Assembly (NCBI GenBank): GCA_024695625.1
Contig: JAILHV010000002.1
Span: forward strand, 1 to 46,766
Reading direction: 5' to 3'
Origin: Treponema sp.
GTDB taxonomy: Bacteria > Spirochaetota > Spirochaetia > Treponematales > Treponemataceae
DNA length: 46,766 nt
Made by a program: the position numbers and the translations under genes. A model generated the notes under the pieces. That model searched no databases. It had not been told where the DNA came from and saw only the letters and a list, made by a program, of their open reading frames with translations. This document shows positions 8,526 to 17,179 of the stretch, piece after piece; the first letter of the stretch is position 1; every line of letters begins with the position of its first letter.

Positions 8526-8589
8526 ACATAACAAGAGGTTCAAAGCCGACATGCGGTCGAGCCTCGTGCGGTACAGCCATTTGTTATGT
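8526..8589 (+). other. attC-like site, cluster 1
   Basis: This 64-bp site has outer boxes ACATAACAA (8526-8534) and TTGTTATGT (8581-8589), which are perfectly inverted. The left inner box is TTCAAAGCCGAC; the right side (GTGCGGTACAGCC) has diverged. It starts 7 nt after the stop of the flavodoxin gene. The next cassette leader (AAACGCTCGCAC..ATGGGGAGC) follows. Confidence 0.75.
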
Positions 8590-8641
8590 AAACGCTCGCA
8601 CTTTATGGGGAGCTTGATTCCATTCCCGAGGATTATTTGAA

Positions 8642-9181
8642 ATGATTTGTAATAATAAAAAATATTTTGTAATATTAGCTTTATTGATGAGTTCAATTTT
8701 TGCATTTGCTCAAGTTTCTTCTGGGAAGTATACAGATTCAAAATACAGGGATTCTATACAAACATTTTATTACGAGCTGTATGATTTTTATCTTTACGGT
8801 TATCCATGTTCTTATGAAAGTTTTGATTGCTTGAAAAAATTGTTTGACGGTAAAAGTCCTGTATCGTATTCGTCGTATGAATGTTTTTCTGATGATTCAC
8901 CTGGCTCATTTTTTGTAAGCACGAGTATTTATGCGGTGGAAGATTGTTTGATTGAAGTGCATGAACACAATGATAATTTTTATTGGCATTCTTCAACTTT
9001 TACAAAGGATATTCCCAACACTTTTGGCGTAAAAATGGGAATGACACTAGATGAGCTTAAAGATATTTTTGGGCAGGAAACTGATGAATGGAATAGTGGT
9101 TTATTTGGAGAATCTGTAAGGTTTATTTTTGAAAATGGCAGATTGAAAAAAATATATATTTATTATCAGGACACTGAGTAG
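8642..9181 (+). CDS. Small secreted protein, unknown function (cassette)
   Basis: This is a 179-residue protein with signal peptide MICNNKKYFVILALLMSSIFAFAQ. The mature part is rich in Tyr, Ser and acidic residues. The C-terminal third contains 'FGVKMGMTLDELKDIFGQETDEW' followed by short beta strands, which recalls the helix-turn of SmpA/BamE-like folds, but the match is too weak for naming. GAGG lies upstream of the ATG. A cassette leader precedes it, but no attC-like site is recognisable between its stop and the gene at 9206, so the distal site of this cassette has been lost. Confidence 0.65.
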   Translation: MICNNKKYFVILALLMSSIFAFAQVSSGKYTDSKYRDSIQTFYYELYDFYLYGYPCSYESFDCLKKLFDGKSPVSYSSYECFSDDSPGSFFVSTSIYAVEDCLIEVHEHNDNFYWHSSTFTKDIPNTFGVKMGMTLDELKDIFGQETDEWNSGLFGESVRFIFENGRLKKIYIYYQDTE

Positions 9182-9205
9182 GGCAGTTTTTGGGAGAGAG
9201 ATAAA

Positions 9206-10129
9206 ATGAAAAAAGTGTCATTAATAATTCTTTTGGCATTTGTTTGTTTGGCACAGCTTCTTGCAAAAGATTATCCGTATCTTGTTTACGGCGAAGACGG
9301 AATTTACACTTATAATATAGAAGACAAAAAGTTTTGCCTGAAGGAGTTTTTTAAGTATAAAGAAAAGCAGCGTCCATACTACCGTTATTTTTCGGACAAG
9401 GATTCTGTTGTTATGTATGATTCAGAGTTTGACAATTATCATTGCATGTTTTACAGGCTTAACAGGCAGTCCCATGAATTTGAAGAAATCTATAAAATTG
9501 GCCGGTACAATCCTTATAAAGAATGCCTTGTTTCTGTAAAAGATTTTATTTACATGGTTGAAAGAAATTTGACCAAAGACACGGATTCATATTGGCTTAC
9601 AAAAAGAAGCTTTGGTTCGCCGGATGTTATAGAAAAAATTGAGCTGGAGATTCCTGATACAGAGTATTACAAAAAAACTGGTTTCAAGGATGAGGTTGTG
9701 GATGAGTGCTTTCTTTTTAAGGAGCATTTAATTGTTCCCCGCTTCCGCTGGTCAAATGAATATTGCATTTTGGCAAAAAAGACTGGAAGATGCCTTCTTT
9801 CTGGAAAGGGGAAGATATTGTTCAACAGGAATTCTAAGTCCATATTTATTCTTGAAAATGAAAGGGAGCTTTATTCTATAAATATGGATGATTCTGGCTT
9901 TGCAAAGAAGAGGGTGAATACTTTTGTTTCCGAAAAAGAGATAATTCTTGACATAACCGATTACGGGGATTTTTGCATCCTTAAAACTGGGGTGTGGAAG
10001 ACTAATTTTGAACCCTTTACAAGGATTATTTTTGACCACAAGAGAAAGCTTGTAACTACAGAATATTATTGTTCTAAAAAGGGTGATGTGCTTGTGAACG
10101 AAGGAAAAATGAACAAGCTAAAAAATTAA
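9206..10129 (+). CDS. Secreted beta-rich protein, unknown function
   Basis: This 307-residue protein has signal peptide MKKVSLIILLAFVCLAQLLA. The mature region is full of short aromatic beta strands ('YPYLVYGEDGIYTYNIEDKK', 'RPYYRYFSDKDSVVMYDS', 'SIFILENERELYSINMDD') and looks like a propeller or other all-beta repeat. I do not recognise a family. GGGAGAGAG precedes the ATG. Its 5' end is nearly identical to the stub at 6492-6566, suggesting the two were once the same gene or tandem copies directly downstream of the 5080 gene before the cassettes entered. Confidence 0.6.
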   Translation: MKKVSLIILLAFVCLAQLLAKDYPYLVYGEDGIYTYNIEDKKFCLKEFFKYKEKQRPYYRYFSDKDSVVMYDSEFDNYHCMFYRLNRQSHEFEEIYKIGRYNPYKECLVSVKDFIYMVERNLTKDTDSYWLTKRSFGSPDVIEKIELEIPDTEYYKKTGFKDEVVDECFLFKEHLIVPRFRWSNEYCILAKKTGRCLLSGKGKILFNRNSKSIFILENERELYSINMDDSGFAKKRVNTFVSEKEIILDITDYGDFCILKTGVWKTNFEPFTRIIFDHKRKLVTTEYYCSKKGDVLVNEGKMNKLKN

Positions 10130-10138
10130 GCCTAGCCC

Positions 10139-10304
10139 CGATTGGAAGGGCGGCGCAGCCGTTCCGAAGCGCAGCGTAGGAATGGAGCGAAAGCGGAACC
10201 CTGGAAAGCGGGAAAAAGTTGCATCCATGCAACTTTTTCCCGCAAGTTTTCTGCGAAAACTTGCCAGACCTTTTTGCTGCCAAACGACGCGCCGTCCATG
10301 GCGC
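10139..10304 (+). repeat. Mosaic intergenic repeat with triple-hairpin module (copy 1)
   Basis: This fills most of the 339-bp gap before the cyclase gene. It begins with a GATTGGAAGGGC...AATGGAGCG...GGAACCCTGGAAAGC block, followed by three hairpins. H1 is GGGAAAAAGTTGCAT/ATGCAACTTTTTCCC (10210-10241). H2 is GCAAGTTTTC-TGC-GAAAACTTGC (10242-10264). H3 is GCGCC-GTCCAT-GGCGC (10289-10304). The same order and spacing recur at 32966, 33112, 38489 (inverted) and 23382. The ORF track reads through it, but the encoded residues are an artefact. Confidence 0.85.
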
Positions 10305-10468
10305 TTCTTTTCTGCGATTTAGGGGAAAAGTTGCAGGCAGTAAAACCAATCAATACGCTCCAAAGAATTCAGATTATTTTTATATTAATAAGGGGAAGTG
10401 TAAATATTAAGTTGACTTTTGCCGATAAGAAAGGCGGAGGAGTGTTTCTCTTGAGGAATCGGTCAAAA

Positions 10469-12778
10469 ATGGGCATTTTAAGAAAGGATAAAAAGTCCGG
10501 TTACGGGCATAAGGTTCGCTTTCCCATAGGTGCAAAGCTTGCCCTTATCATTGGTTTTATAGTTTTGGTTTCTCTTGGCCTTGTAACATACCTTAACAGC
10601 TATTTTATTGGCAAGGATGTCCGCCGTACTGCAGAGGACGCAAACCTTTCCACAAACGTGCGCATTGCAAAGACTGTGGAAGACAAGCTTGCCATGGTGC
10701 GTTCGAGTGCCTTCCAGCTGTTGGATTTGTGCAATGTTGCAGGAAATTCCTCCCAGGCACTTGCATCCCAGGCTGAAATTTTCTTTTTTGAGCGCAATCC
10801 AGACATTGCTGCCATAAACATTCTTGGCTACGGGCGTGATGCTGAGCGCAACCAGAACATTGTGAACCAGCAGTTTTTTATTACCCACGAGGCGGATCCC
10901 TCAGTTCTTGATGTGTTTTTAAAGTCCGAGTCTGCCGTGGTACGCCGCTCCTGTGCGGGGGAAACCGTTGCAACCAATCCGTCTCCTTTTTTTGCCCTTC
11001 CAATGATGACTGTCTTTTTCCCATACAAGGAAAACGGCTTTGACCAGACCTGCGCAATCACATTCTCCCTGGATTCCATACTGGAAATTATAAGCTCCAA
11101 TTCTACCAACACGAGCTTTTTGATAAACGATTCCGATGAACTGCTTGTCCACCCTCTGTCCGAAAGGATTTTGCGGGGGGAAAGCATGAGGAATTATCCC
11201 CTTGTGCGCATAATGAGGGCCCAGAACAAGAACGGCAATGACACCAGGCAGATTCCCTTTGAAGACCCTGATGCGCCGCCTTTGGGTGAATTTGTCTCTA
11301 CATCGCTTGTTGCGGAAATTGCAGGCGAAAAAAAACTTTTCTCGCTCAGCGCTTTTGCGGAAAAAGTATTTTCCTTCATTTCTAAGCATGATTTTCTCAT
11401 AAAGCATTTAGGTTCCCTTGAGGTTTCCCACAAGGACTTTTACGGTGCCTACTGCAAGATTTCCGTGGGGGACATTTCCGTTCTTACTACGGTTCCCCTT
11501 GCCTATATCCTTGAAGGGGTAGAGACTACCAGGCGGAACAACATCTACCTTACGCTTGTGGTATTTTTCCTTTCGATAATCGCAATCCTTTTCTTTGGCC
11601 GCTATGCCATTTCCCGCCATTTAAGGAGGCTGACCCTTACGGCAGACCAGATTCAGAGGGGCAACTTTGACATAGGGGACAAGCAGCTCAAGAAGCTAAG
11701 CTCCAACCGCTGGGACGAGATTGGCGTATTGAACCAGAGTACCAAGGACGAACTTGACTTTTTGAACACATTTGCCCGCTTTACCAACAAGAACGTTGCA
11801 AAGGCCATTGCCCGAAAGGAGATAGACTTTGAGCCGCACCTAAAGGACATAACGGTATTCTTTAGCGACATCCGAGGCTTTACCTCTATTTCCGACGGCT
11901 TCAACAAGAGGTTCGGGGACAACTCTCCAAAGGAAATCATAAACTTTTTGAATGACTACATGGGCCGCATGGTTGAGTGCGTTTCACTTAGCGGTGGTAA
12001 CATAGACAAGTTTGAAGGTGACGCAATCATGGGCGTCTGGGGGCTTATGCGTGAGGATACCCTTGATTTTGAGCACCTGCCCGAAGGAAGCCCAGCCCGG
12101 CTTGAAGCGGAGAAAAGCCACCTTGCCCACGTTAAGCAGGATGCCCTTAACGCAGTAACAGGAATTATTGCCATGCGCTACGCCCTGATGAAGTACAACA
12201 AGGATGCCATGGAATACACTGCCCAGCACGAAAATGATGCCCATGCTTCGTTCAAGCCCTATATCCGCATAGGCTGCGGCCTTAATACCGGTCGTGCCAC
12301 CTGCGGAATCATGGGCGGTGCGGAGAAGATGGAATATACGGCTATCGGCGACTCCGTAAACTTTGCATCCCGTACGGAAAGCTCCAACAAGGTGTGCGGT
12401 ACTGACATCCTCTTTACGGAAGCCACCTACAATATGCTCAAGGATGAATTCATAAGGAATCCGTCCAACAATTTTACAATCCGGGAGGACTATGCCCCCT
12501 ACGAGATTGTGGTTGAGCGCATACCGGTTGATTTTGAAGTTAAGGGAAAAGGAATACAGCATTTTTACGGTGTGGTGAACATGCCAGCCTTTGACGTGGA
12601 GGCCTTCTTCCGCAGGGGAAACCCGGATTTTGTGGCTGACCCTGACTGCCTTAAGGCTGTTGGCCCGGAAGGTCCAAAAAGTCTGGATGAAGTGCGTGAC
12701 ATGCTTGGAATTCCGACCCCTGATTTTGCAAAGGTTGATTTGAATGCAGAAGAAAACAAAGTCCAAGTCCGAAAATAA
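10469..12778 (+). CDS. Membrane-bound class III adenylate cyclase with extracytoplasmic sensor and HAMP
   Basis: This 769-residue inner-membrane enzyme makes cAMP from ATP. Order: TM1 (about 20-40), a sensor domain of about 320 residues outside the membrane (dCache-like length), TM2 ('IYLTLVVFFLSIIAILFFG', near 380), HAMP, then the cyclase domain. Metal-binding aspartates are in 'VFFSDIRGFTSISD' and 'GDAIMGVWG'. Lys in 'NIDKFEGD' favours adenine. 'EYTAIGDSVNFASRTESS' carries the Thr variant common in bacterial adenylate cyclases. The tracked ORF starts in a repeat at 10142. The likely start is ATG 10469; TTG 10451, 9 nt after GGAGGA, is a serious alternative. Its 3' end overlaps the FecR-like gene by 35 nt. 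Confidence 0.85.
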   Translation: MGILRKDKKSGYGHKVRFPIGAKLALIIGFIVLVSLGLVTYLNSYFIGKDVRRTAEDANLSTNVRIAKTVEDKLAMVRSSAFQLLDLCNVAGNSSQALASQAEIFFFERNPDIAAINILGYGRDAERNQNIVNQQFFITHEADPSVLDVFLKSESAVVRRSCAGETVATNPSPFFALPMMTVFFPYKENGFDQTCAITFSLDSILEIISSNSTNTSFLINDSDELLVHPLSERILRGESMRNYPLVRIMRAQNKNGNDTRQIPFEDPDAPPLGEFVSTSLVAEIAGEKKLFSLSAFAEKVFSFISKHDFLIKHLGSLEVSHKDFYGAYCKISVGDISVLTTVPLAYILEGVETTRRNNIYLTLVVFFLSIIAILFFGRYAISRHLRRLTLTADQIQRGNFDIGDKQLKKLSSNRWDEIGVLNQSTKDELDFLNTFARFTNKNVAKAIARKEIDFEPHLKDITVFFSDIRGFTSISDGFNKRFGDNSPKEIINFLNDYMGRMVECVSLSGGNIDKFEGDAIMGVWGLMREDTLDFEHLPEGSPARLEAEKSHLAHVKQDALNAVTGIIAMRYALMKYNKDAMEYTAQHENDAHASFKPYIRIGCGLNTGRATCGIMGGAEKMEYTAIGDSVNFASRTESSNKVCGTDILFTEATYNMLKDEFIRNPSNNFTIREDYAPYEIVVERIPVDFEVKGKGIQHFYGVVNMPAFDVEAFFRRGNPDFVADPDCLKAVGPEGPKSLDEVRDMLGIPTPDFAKVDLNAEENKVQVRK

Positions 12779-15644
12779 GGGCAAGGACAGAGATGCATCA
12801 ATTTTTCTCATACTGTTCATTCTGGCAGTACTTTTTTGCCTTTTTGGGGCAACGCTGAATGCTTTTATGTTCTGCAAAAGCTTCTTCCGTTCCCTCACAA
12901 AGGTGAATGAGACTCCTATTGCTACGATAACTTTTAAATACAAGACAGCCGAGCGTAAATTTGCAGACCGCGTAATCTGGGACAGGCTAAGGCAAAACTC
13001 CCCCCTCTACAACGGTGACACCATACATACGGAAAGCCTTTCCGAAGCCACGATTCATTTTAACGACGGAAACTCAATTGACCTTGCGGAAAACAGCATG
13101 GCCCAGGTTTTTGTTACCGAGGACGGCATTGCCACTGCCAGCATTGGGGAAGGAAGCGCAACCGTTGACACCTCCGCTGCCGAGCACGGAATGTCCTTTA
13201 GCGTAAACGGCATGGTTGTTTCCGTAGAGCGGGGCTCAAGCGTTGCAACTGGCGGAAACCAGCTTCAGGTGCTTTCGGGGAATGCAAGCGTTTCATCCGG
13301 CGGGGAGAATGTTTCCGTGGCGGAAGGAGAAGGCGTTTCCCTGGAGGAGGGCGGGGGAAAGACGCAGATTGTCGTTACTAGTCCGGCTCCGTCTTCCAAA
13401 TTCTTCTATTTTGAGGAAGGCGATGCCAAGATTCCCTTTAGCTGGAAGGTTTCGGGGCAGGGGGTGCAGGGAGGTCTTAGGCTTACCCTGGCGGAAGACC
13501 GCAACTTTACCCGCGAGGTGTTCACTTCGGCAAAGGACACCCTTGCTTCTGGTTCATCGGGATCAGTGGAGGTTCCCCTTAAAAGCGGTGCTTATTATTG
13601 GAAGCTTTCCACAGCATCTACAGGTCAGGTGATTACATGGAGCCGCCTGCAGGTTATTCAGTCACTTCCTCCAAAGCTTCTGGTTCCGGTTGACAAGTAT
13701 GCATATTCATACAGGACCCAGAGTCCGGCAGTCCGCCTAATATGGTCGGAAAGCGCAATGGCAGCTTCCTACAAACTTGAAATTTCTGACGACAGTTCAT
13801 TTACCCACTCCTACATAGAAACTTCTGTGGATGGCACATCCGCAATAATTTCCACTCTGGTAAAGGGCAACTGGTGGTGGCGCGTTACACCCTATTATTC
13901 CATAAACCGCATGGGCTACGGAAAGACCAGCAAGACAGGCTTCTTTACGGTTGAGCAGAGGTCAAGGATGGAGGTTCCGGTCCTTGGTGTTCCTGCAGAA
14001 AACAGCACTGTCAACTCGACAGGGGAAAAGGGTGTGAATTTTTCATGGAAGGCAGATCCAGAGGCTGTTAGCTACACGATTATACTTTCGCGTGACCCCA
14101 ACATTGGAGCGGATGCAAAGCGGATTGAAACGAATAAGAATTTCTTTGTCCTTCCTCCCGACGAAAAGCTTTCTGAAGGAAAGTGGTACTGGACCGTTGA
14201 GGCAACGGACAGGGAGGGGACTGTTTCTCAGAGGGCAAAGCCACGGTCCTTCTATGCCCAGGACGGAAGCCTTGACCAGCATACGATAGAACCGACTGAA
14301 GGTTATATGATTGCCCAGAACCTCTTGCCTGACGTTACATTCTCTTGGAGGAAGAACCTTCCCCAGACTTTTACTACGGAAATACAGATTGCCAGGGACA
14401 AATCATTCAATACGCTTGTATACTCTGCGGAAGTGAAGGGCTCAAGCACCAGGGTAAGGGACCTTTCTATAGGAAAGTACTATTGGCGCATAGTTTCAAA
14501 GAGCTCTTCCTCAACACTTGAAACCCCGCCAAAGGGATTCTCCGTAGTGGACAGCATCCCTGCTACGCAAATGATTACTCCCATGGCAAACGGCAAGGCT
14601 GTGGTGCGCGACGGAAAGCCTTTCAACTTCAAGTGGCAGCCTGTTGATGGTGCGGACTACTACCGCGTAGAGATTTTCCCCGAGGAAGGCAATGTCCCGG
14701 TCTATAAGGATGTTATCTACGGAACAAGCGCAAACGTAAACATGTATTCTGCCCCGGGCTTTGTGGACAAGCATAACTACAGGATTGAAATCCAGGCTAT
14801 TTCGAATGCAATGCCAGGCGTAAAGACAAGGATGAACGGCCGCCTTATGAAGAGTTCCTTCCTGTTGGCAAAACTGCATCCTGTGAACGTAACCCTCCCA
14901 ACCCGTGGCGTCAAGATAGACGGACTTGAAGCAATATACAACCCGCCCTATGCCTCTTGGACCAGCGAGGAAACACCTGCGACCGCACAGCTTGTAGTTA
15001 TCCGCACGGACTTGCAGAAGCCCAAGGTGGTGATGAAATTCCCCACGGACGAGCAGATGGCGAGGGGTGTAAAGGTTGCACCAAACAGGGTTCGCCTTAC
15101 AAGCACGAACGAAGCCCTAAGGAGCGGCACTTACGAGGTTATAGTCTACGCCCGCACCCAGGACGGCATTGACATTTCAAGTACGGACAGCCGCTACAAG
15201 AGCTACTTTACGGTTCTCCCGGTCCCGCCACTGGACAGCCCGACACGGCTCTCTCAGACTCCCCCAAGGTTTGACCAGAACTACCTTAGCAACGTGAACA
15301 ACGAAAGGACCATAAGGCTTGGCTGGCATGGGGTTTCCGGCGCTAATGACTACGGCCTAAAGATTTACGATGAGGAAGGCAACATCGTCTTTGAAAAGTA
15401 TATTGGCGACAATACCGAATATGTGATAGACTTTGTACAGCTTCCGGCGGAAACCAAAAAGGCACTTGCAAAAGGAACCTACAGGTGGACTGTTCAGGGT
15501 CTAAAAAGAGTTGATACGGATAAGGACGGCAATGTTGATGCCGTTATGCAGGAAAGCCCGGAAATAGGCTCCCAGTTTGTTACGGACATTCCTGCCCCAA
15601 CAAAGGTAACGCCAAGGAAGTCATTGAATCCGTATGGAAAGTAG
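12744..15644 (+). CDS. FecR-domain protein with multiple Fn3-like repeats, membrane anchored
   Basis: This is a 966-residue protein: a basic N-terminus, one membrane segment (residues about 20-42), then a FecR domain ('RLRQNSPLYNGDTIHTESLS', 'ATIHFNDGNSIDLAENSM', 'VQVLSGNASVSSGGENVSVAEG'), followed by at least six beta-sandwich units of Fn3 type. Those units each contain a W-[SRT]-[LVW]-x-[AV] style core, such as 'YYWKLSTASTGQVITWSRLQ', 'WWWRVTPYYS' and 'WYWTVEATD'. It should project into the periplasm. The gene begins inside the cyclase gene and ends 11 nt inside the next gene, so the three are translated as a coupled unit. I recall the same trio in T. pallidum around TP0485-TP0483. FecR domains elsewhere sense signals in the periplasm, but this protein has no sigma factor partner here. 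Confidence 0.75.
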   Translation: MQKKTKSKSENKGKDRDASIFLILFILAVLFCLFGATLNAFMFCKSFFRSLTKVNETPIATITFKYKTAERKFADRVIWDRLRQNSPLYNGDTIHTESLSEATIHFNDGNSIDLAENSMAQVFVTEDGIATASIGEGSATVDTSAAEHGMSFSVNGMVVSVERGSSVATGGNQLQVLSGNASVSSGGENVSVAEGEGVSLEEGGGKTQIVVTSPAPSSKFFYFEEGDAKIPFSWKVSGQGVQGGLRLTLAEDRNFTREVFTSAKDTLASGSSGSVEVPLKSGAYYWKLSTASTGQVITWSRLQVIQSLPPKLLVPVDKYAYSYRTQSPAVRLIWSESAMAASYKLEISDDSSFTHSYIETSVDGTSAIISTLVKGNWWWRVTPYYSINRMGYGKTSKTGFFTVEQRSRMEVPVLGVPAENSTVNSTGEKGVNFSWKADPEAVSYTIILSRDPNIGADAKRIETNKNFFVLPPDEKLSEGKWYWTVEATDREGTVSQRAKPRSFYAQDGSLDQHTIEPTEGYMIAQNLLPDVTFSWRKNLPQTFTTEIQIARDKSFNTLVYSAEVKGSSTRVRDLSIGKYYWRIVSKSSSSTLETPPKGFSVVDSIPATQMITPMANGKAVVRDGKPFNFKWQPVDGADYYRVEIFPEEGNVPVYKDVIYGTSANVNMYSAPGFVDKHNYRIEIQAISNAMPGVKTRMNGRLMKSSFLLAKLHPVNVTLPTRGVKIDGLEAIYNPPYASWTSEETPATAQLVVIRTDLQKPKVVMKFPTDEQMARGVKVAPNRVRLTSTNEALRSGTYEVIVYARTQDGIDISSTDSRYKSYFTVLPVPPLDSPTRLSQTPPRFDQNYLSNVNNERTIRLGWHGVSGANDYGLKIYDEEGNIVFEKYIGDNTEYVIDFVQLPAETKKALAKGTYRWTVQGLKRVDTDKDGNVDAVMQESPEIGSQFVTDIPAPTKVTPRKSLNPYGK

Positions 15645-16974
15645 AATTTGCCTTTTTGCTTCGATTTTGATTTTCCTCTTGGCCTTAACCGGCTTTTCCG
15701 CATTTGCGCAGACCCCTTCTTCCGCCGCGGATCAGCAGGATTCTTCCGCTTCACAAAATGCCAATCCAGATGGATTTGATGAAGATGATGAAGTCCCCGC
15801 ATTCAAAGGAAACAAAATGACGCCAGAGGAAAGCTGGCAGATTCTCTCGTGGGAAGAAAAGAACCCGGCAGCCGTCCTCAAGTACGAAGTCATAATCGAG
15901 ACCCAGAGTGACCACAGGGAACTTAGGCGCATGGAAAGCAAGCGCAGTGAAAACTCAATCCACGTATTTCCCCTTTTGCCGCCTGGAAAATACCGCTACA
16001 GGGTCATAACATACGACCTAGTGGGAAGTCCCGCAGCAGAAAGCGACTGGACCAACATTACAATTTACGCCGCCCACCAGCCGGAAATTTCTTCCATAAA
16101 AACTACGCTGAACAATTCCTCCACAATTTACCTAGAGGAAGTTAACGACGGAAAATTCGCAGTCAAGGGAAGAAACCTCTTTCCCCCCAAGGAAGGAAAA
16201 GACGACCTGGAATATACTGAATATGCCCTGGTCCCCAAAAAGAGCATGGGCCGAACCTACAAGCCCAAGATTCTTTCGCAGGATTCTAGCAACCGCAAGA
16301 TGGAAATTCAGTTCAACATAGACAGCCTGGATCCTGGCGTCTACCACTTTAGGGCAACCGATGCAAGTGGCCTTTACACTCCCGACAACGGCGACAATGA
16401 AGTGGTCGTGCGCTACACCAAGCCTATGGACATTAACCTGAGCCTGGGCTATTCGTGCCCCTTGATTCTGTACGACGACACCTTTAAGAAATACATGGGC
16501 AGCAACATCTGGCCTTTGAGCGGCAACGCAAAGCTTGTATTCATTCCCATGAAGCTAAGCTGGGGTTACCTTGGCGTAGGCCTGCTTGGAACTTACACCC
16601 GCATGAATTACGAGGGCAAGTACTTTGACATAGACGGAAACCTTATGACAGCAAGCGGACTTTTGGTCTACCAGAAGCCTATAAAGGTTGCCTCCCGTGA
16701 TGACCCCTCCAAAAAGCGGCTGCTGGGAACGGTGGAAGCCCATGCCGGCGTGGGGGCAGCATATTTTTACAAGTATCAGTACCACTATGAAAACGGCTTT
16801 GATTTGGACCCGCTTTACAGTGTAGATGCCTGTGCTGTACTTGGAGCTTCTTTCCAGTACTACCTTACAACTCATATTTTTGTTGAGGCCCAGGCTGATT
16901 TCATTACTGCATTCATTTCCGACATGAGCTACGGAATGGTGGTTCCTTCCATAAATATAGGCTATCAGTTCTGA
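15634..16974 (+). CDS. Predicted outer-membrane protein: Fn3-like periplasmic part plus C-terminal beta-barrel
   Basis: This is a 446-residue protein with signal peptide MESRICLFASILIFLLALTG ending at AFA-Q. Residues about 45-145 form a beta sandwich ('AVLKYEVIIETQSD', 'LLPPGKYRYRVITYDLVG') like those in the upstream protein, followed by a second beta domain. From about residue 265 the pattern alternates aromatic and polar residues ('INLSLGYSCPLIL', 'LSWGYLGVGLLGTYTRMNY', 'GVGAAYFYKYQYHYENGF') and the chain ends in 'SINIGYQF'. A terminal Phe is the classic BAM recognition signal of outer-membrane barrels. It is the last gene of the cyclase operon and starts 11 nt before the previous stop. I recall the T. 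pallidum counterpart as a reported fibronectin-binding protein, but I am not sure of that. Confidence 0.7.
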   Translation: MESRICLFASILIFLLALTGFSAFAQTPSSAADQQDSSASQNANPDGFDEDDEVPAFKGNKMTPEESWQILSWEEKNPAAVLKYEVIIETQSDHRELRRMESKRSENSIHVFPLLPPGKYRYRVITYDLVGSPAAESDWTNITIYAAHQPEISSIKTTLNNSSTIYLEEVNDGKFAVKGRNLFPPKEGKDDLEYTEYALVPKKSMGRTYKPKILSQDSSNRKMEIQFNIDSLDPGVYHFRATDASGLYTPDNGDNEVVVRYTKPMDINLSLGYSCPLILYDDTFKKYMGSNIWPLSGNAKLVFIPMKLSWGYLGVGLLGTYTRMNYEGKYFDIDGNLMTASGLLVYQKPIKVASRDDPSKKRLLGTVEAHAGVGAAYFYKYQYHYENGFDLDPLYSVDACAVLGASFQYYLTTHIFVEAQADFITAFISDMSYGMVVPSINIGYQF

Positions 16975-16979
16975 TTCTT

Positions 16980-17160
16980 TAGGACGTTACTTTTTTCTGT
17001 TCTACCAATTTGCTCTTTGGCTAATTCGACAGGACAGGCCTCTGCGCCACCGCCCTTTCGCCCTTCCCTAACGGTCATCCCGCCCTGCGGTCGGGACTTG
17101 CGGGGCTCCACGGCGGCGTACGTCGCTTGGGAAAATCCATCCATGGCTTTCTAATGGTTG
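16980..17160. repeat. Intergenic repeat region (C-family and palindromes)
   Basis: The gap between convergent genes holds 'TTCTACCAATTTGCTCTTTG' followed by 'GCTAATTCGACAGG', a block that recurs at 38415-38455 and more weakly at 42200. After it comes CACCGCC.TTTCGCCCTTC...GGGGCTCCACGGCGGCGTA, which recurs at 42246-42330. A short ATCCATCCATGGC near 17139 resembles the H3 hairpin loop of the triple-hairpin element. No gene is seen. Confidence 0.6.
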
Positions 17161-17179
17161 GCAAGTTCGCGAGGATATG

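Noticed and set aside
10142-10468. 109-residue N-terminal extension of the adenylate cyclase in the ORF track
   Set aside because: It translates the triple-hairpin repeat; the true start lies just before the first membrane segment.
11984-12943. 319-aa minus-strand ORF within the cyclase gene
   Set aside because: It is a shadow of the plus-strand cyclase and FecR frames; the composition is implausible and no motif is present.
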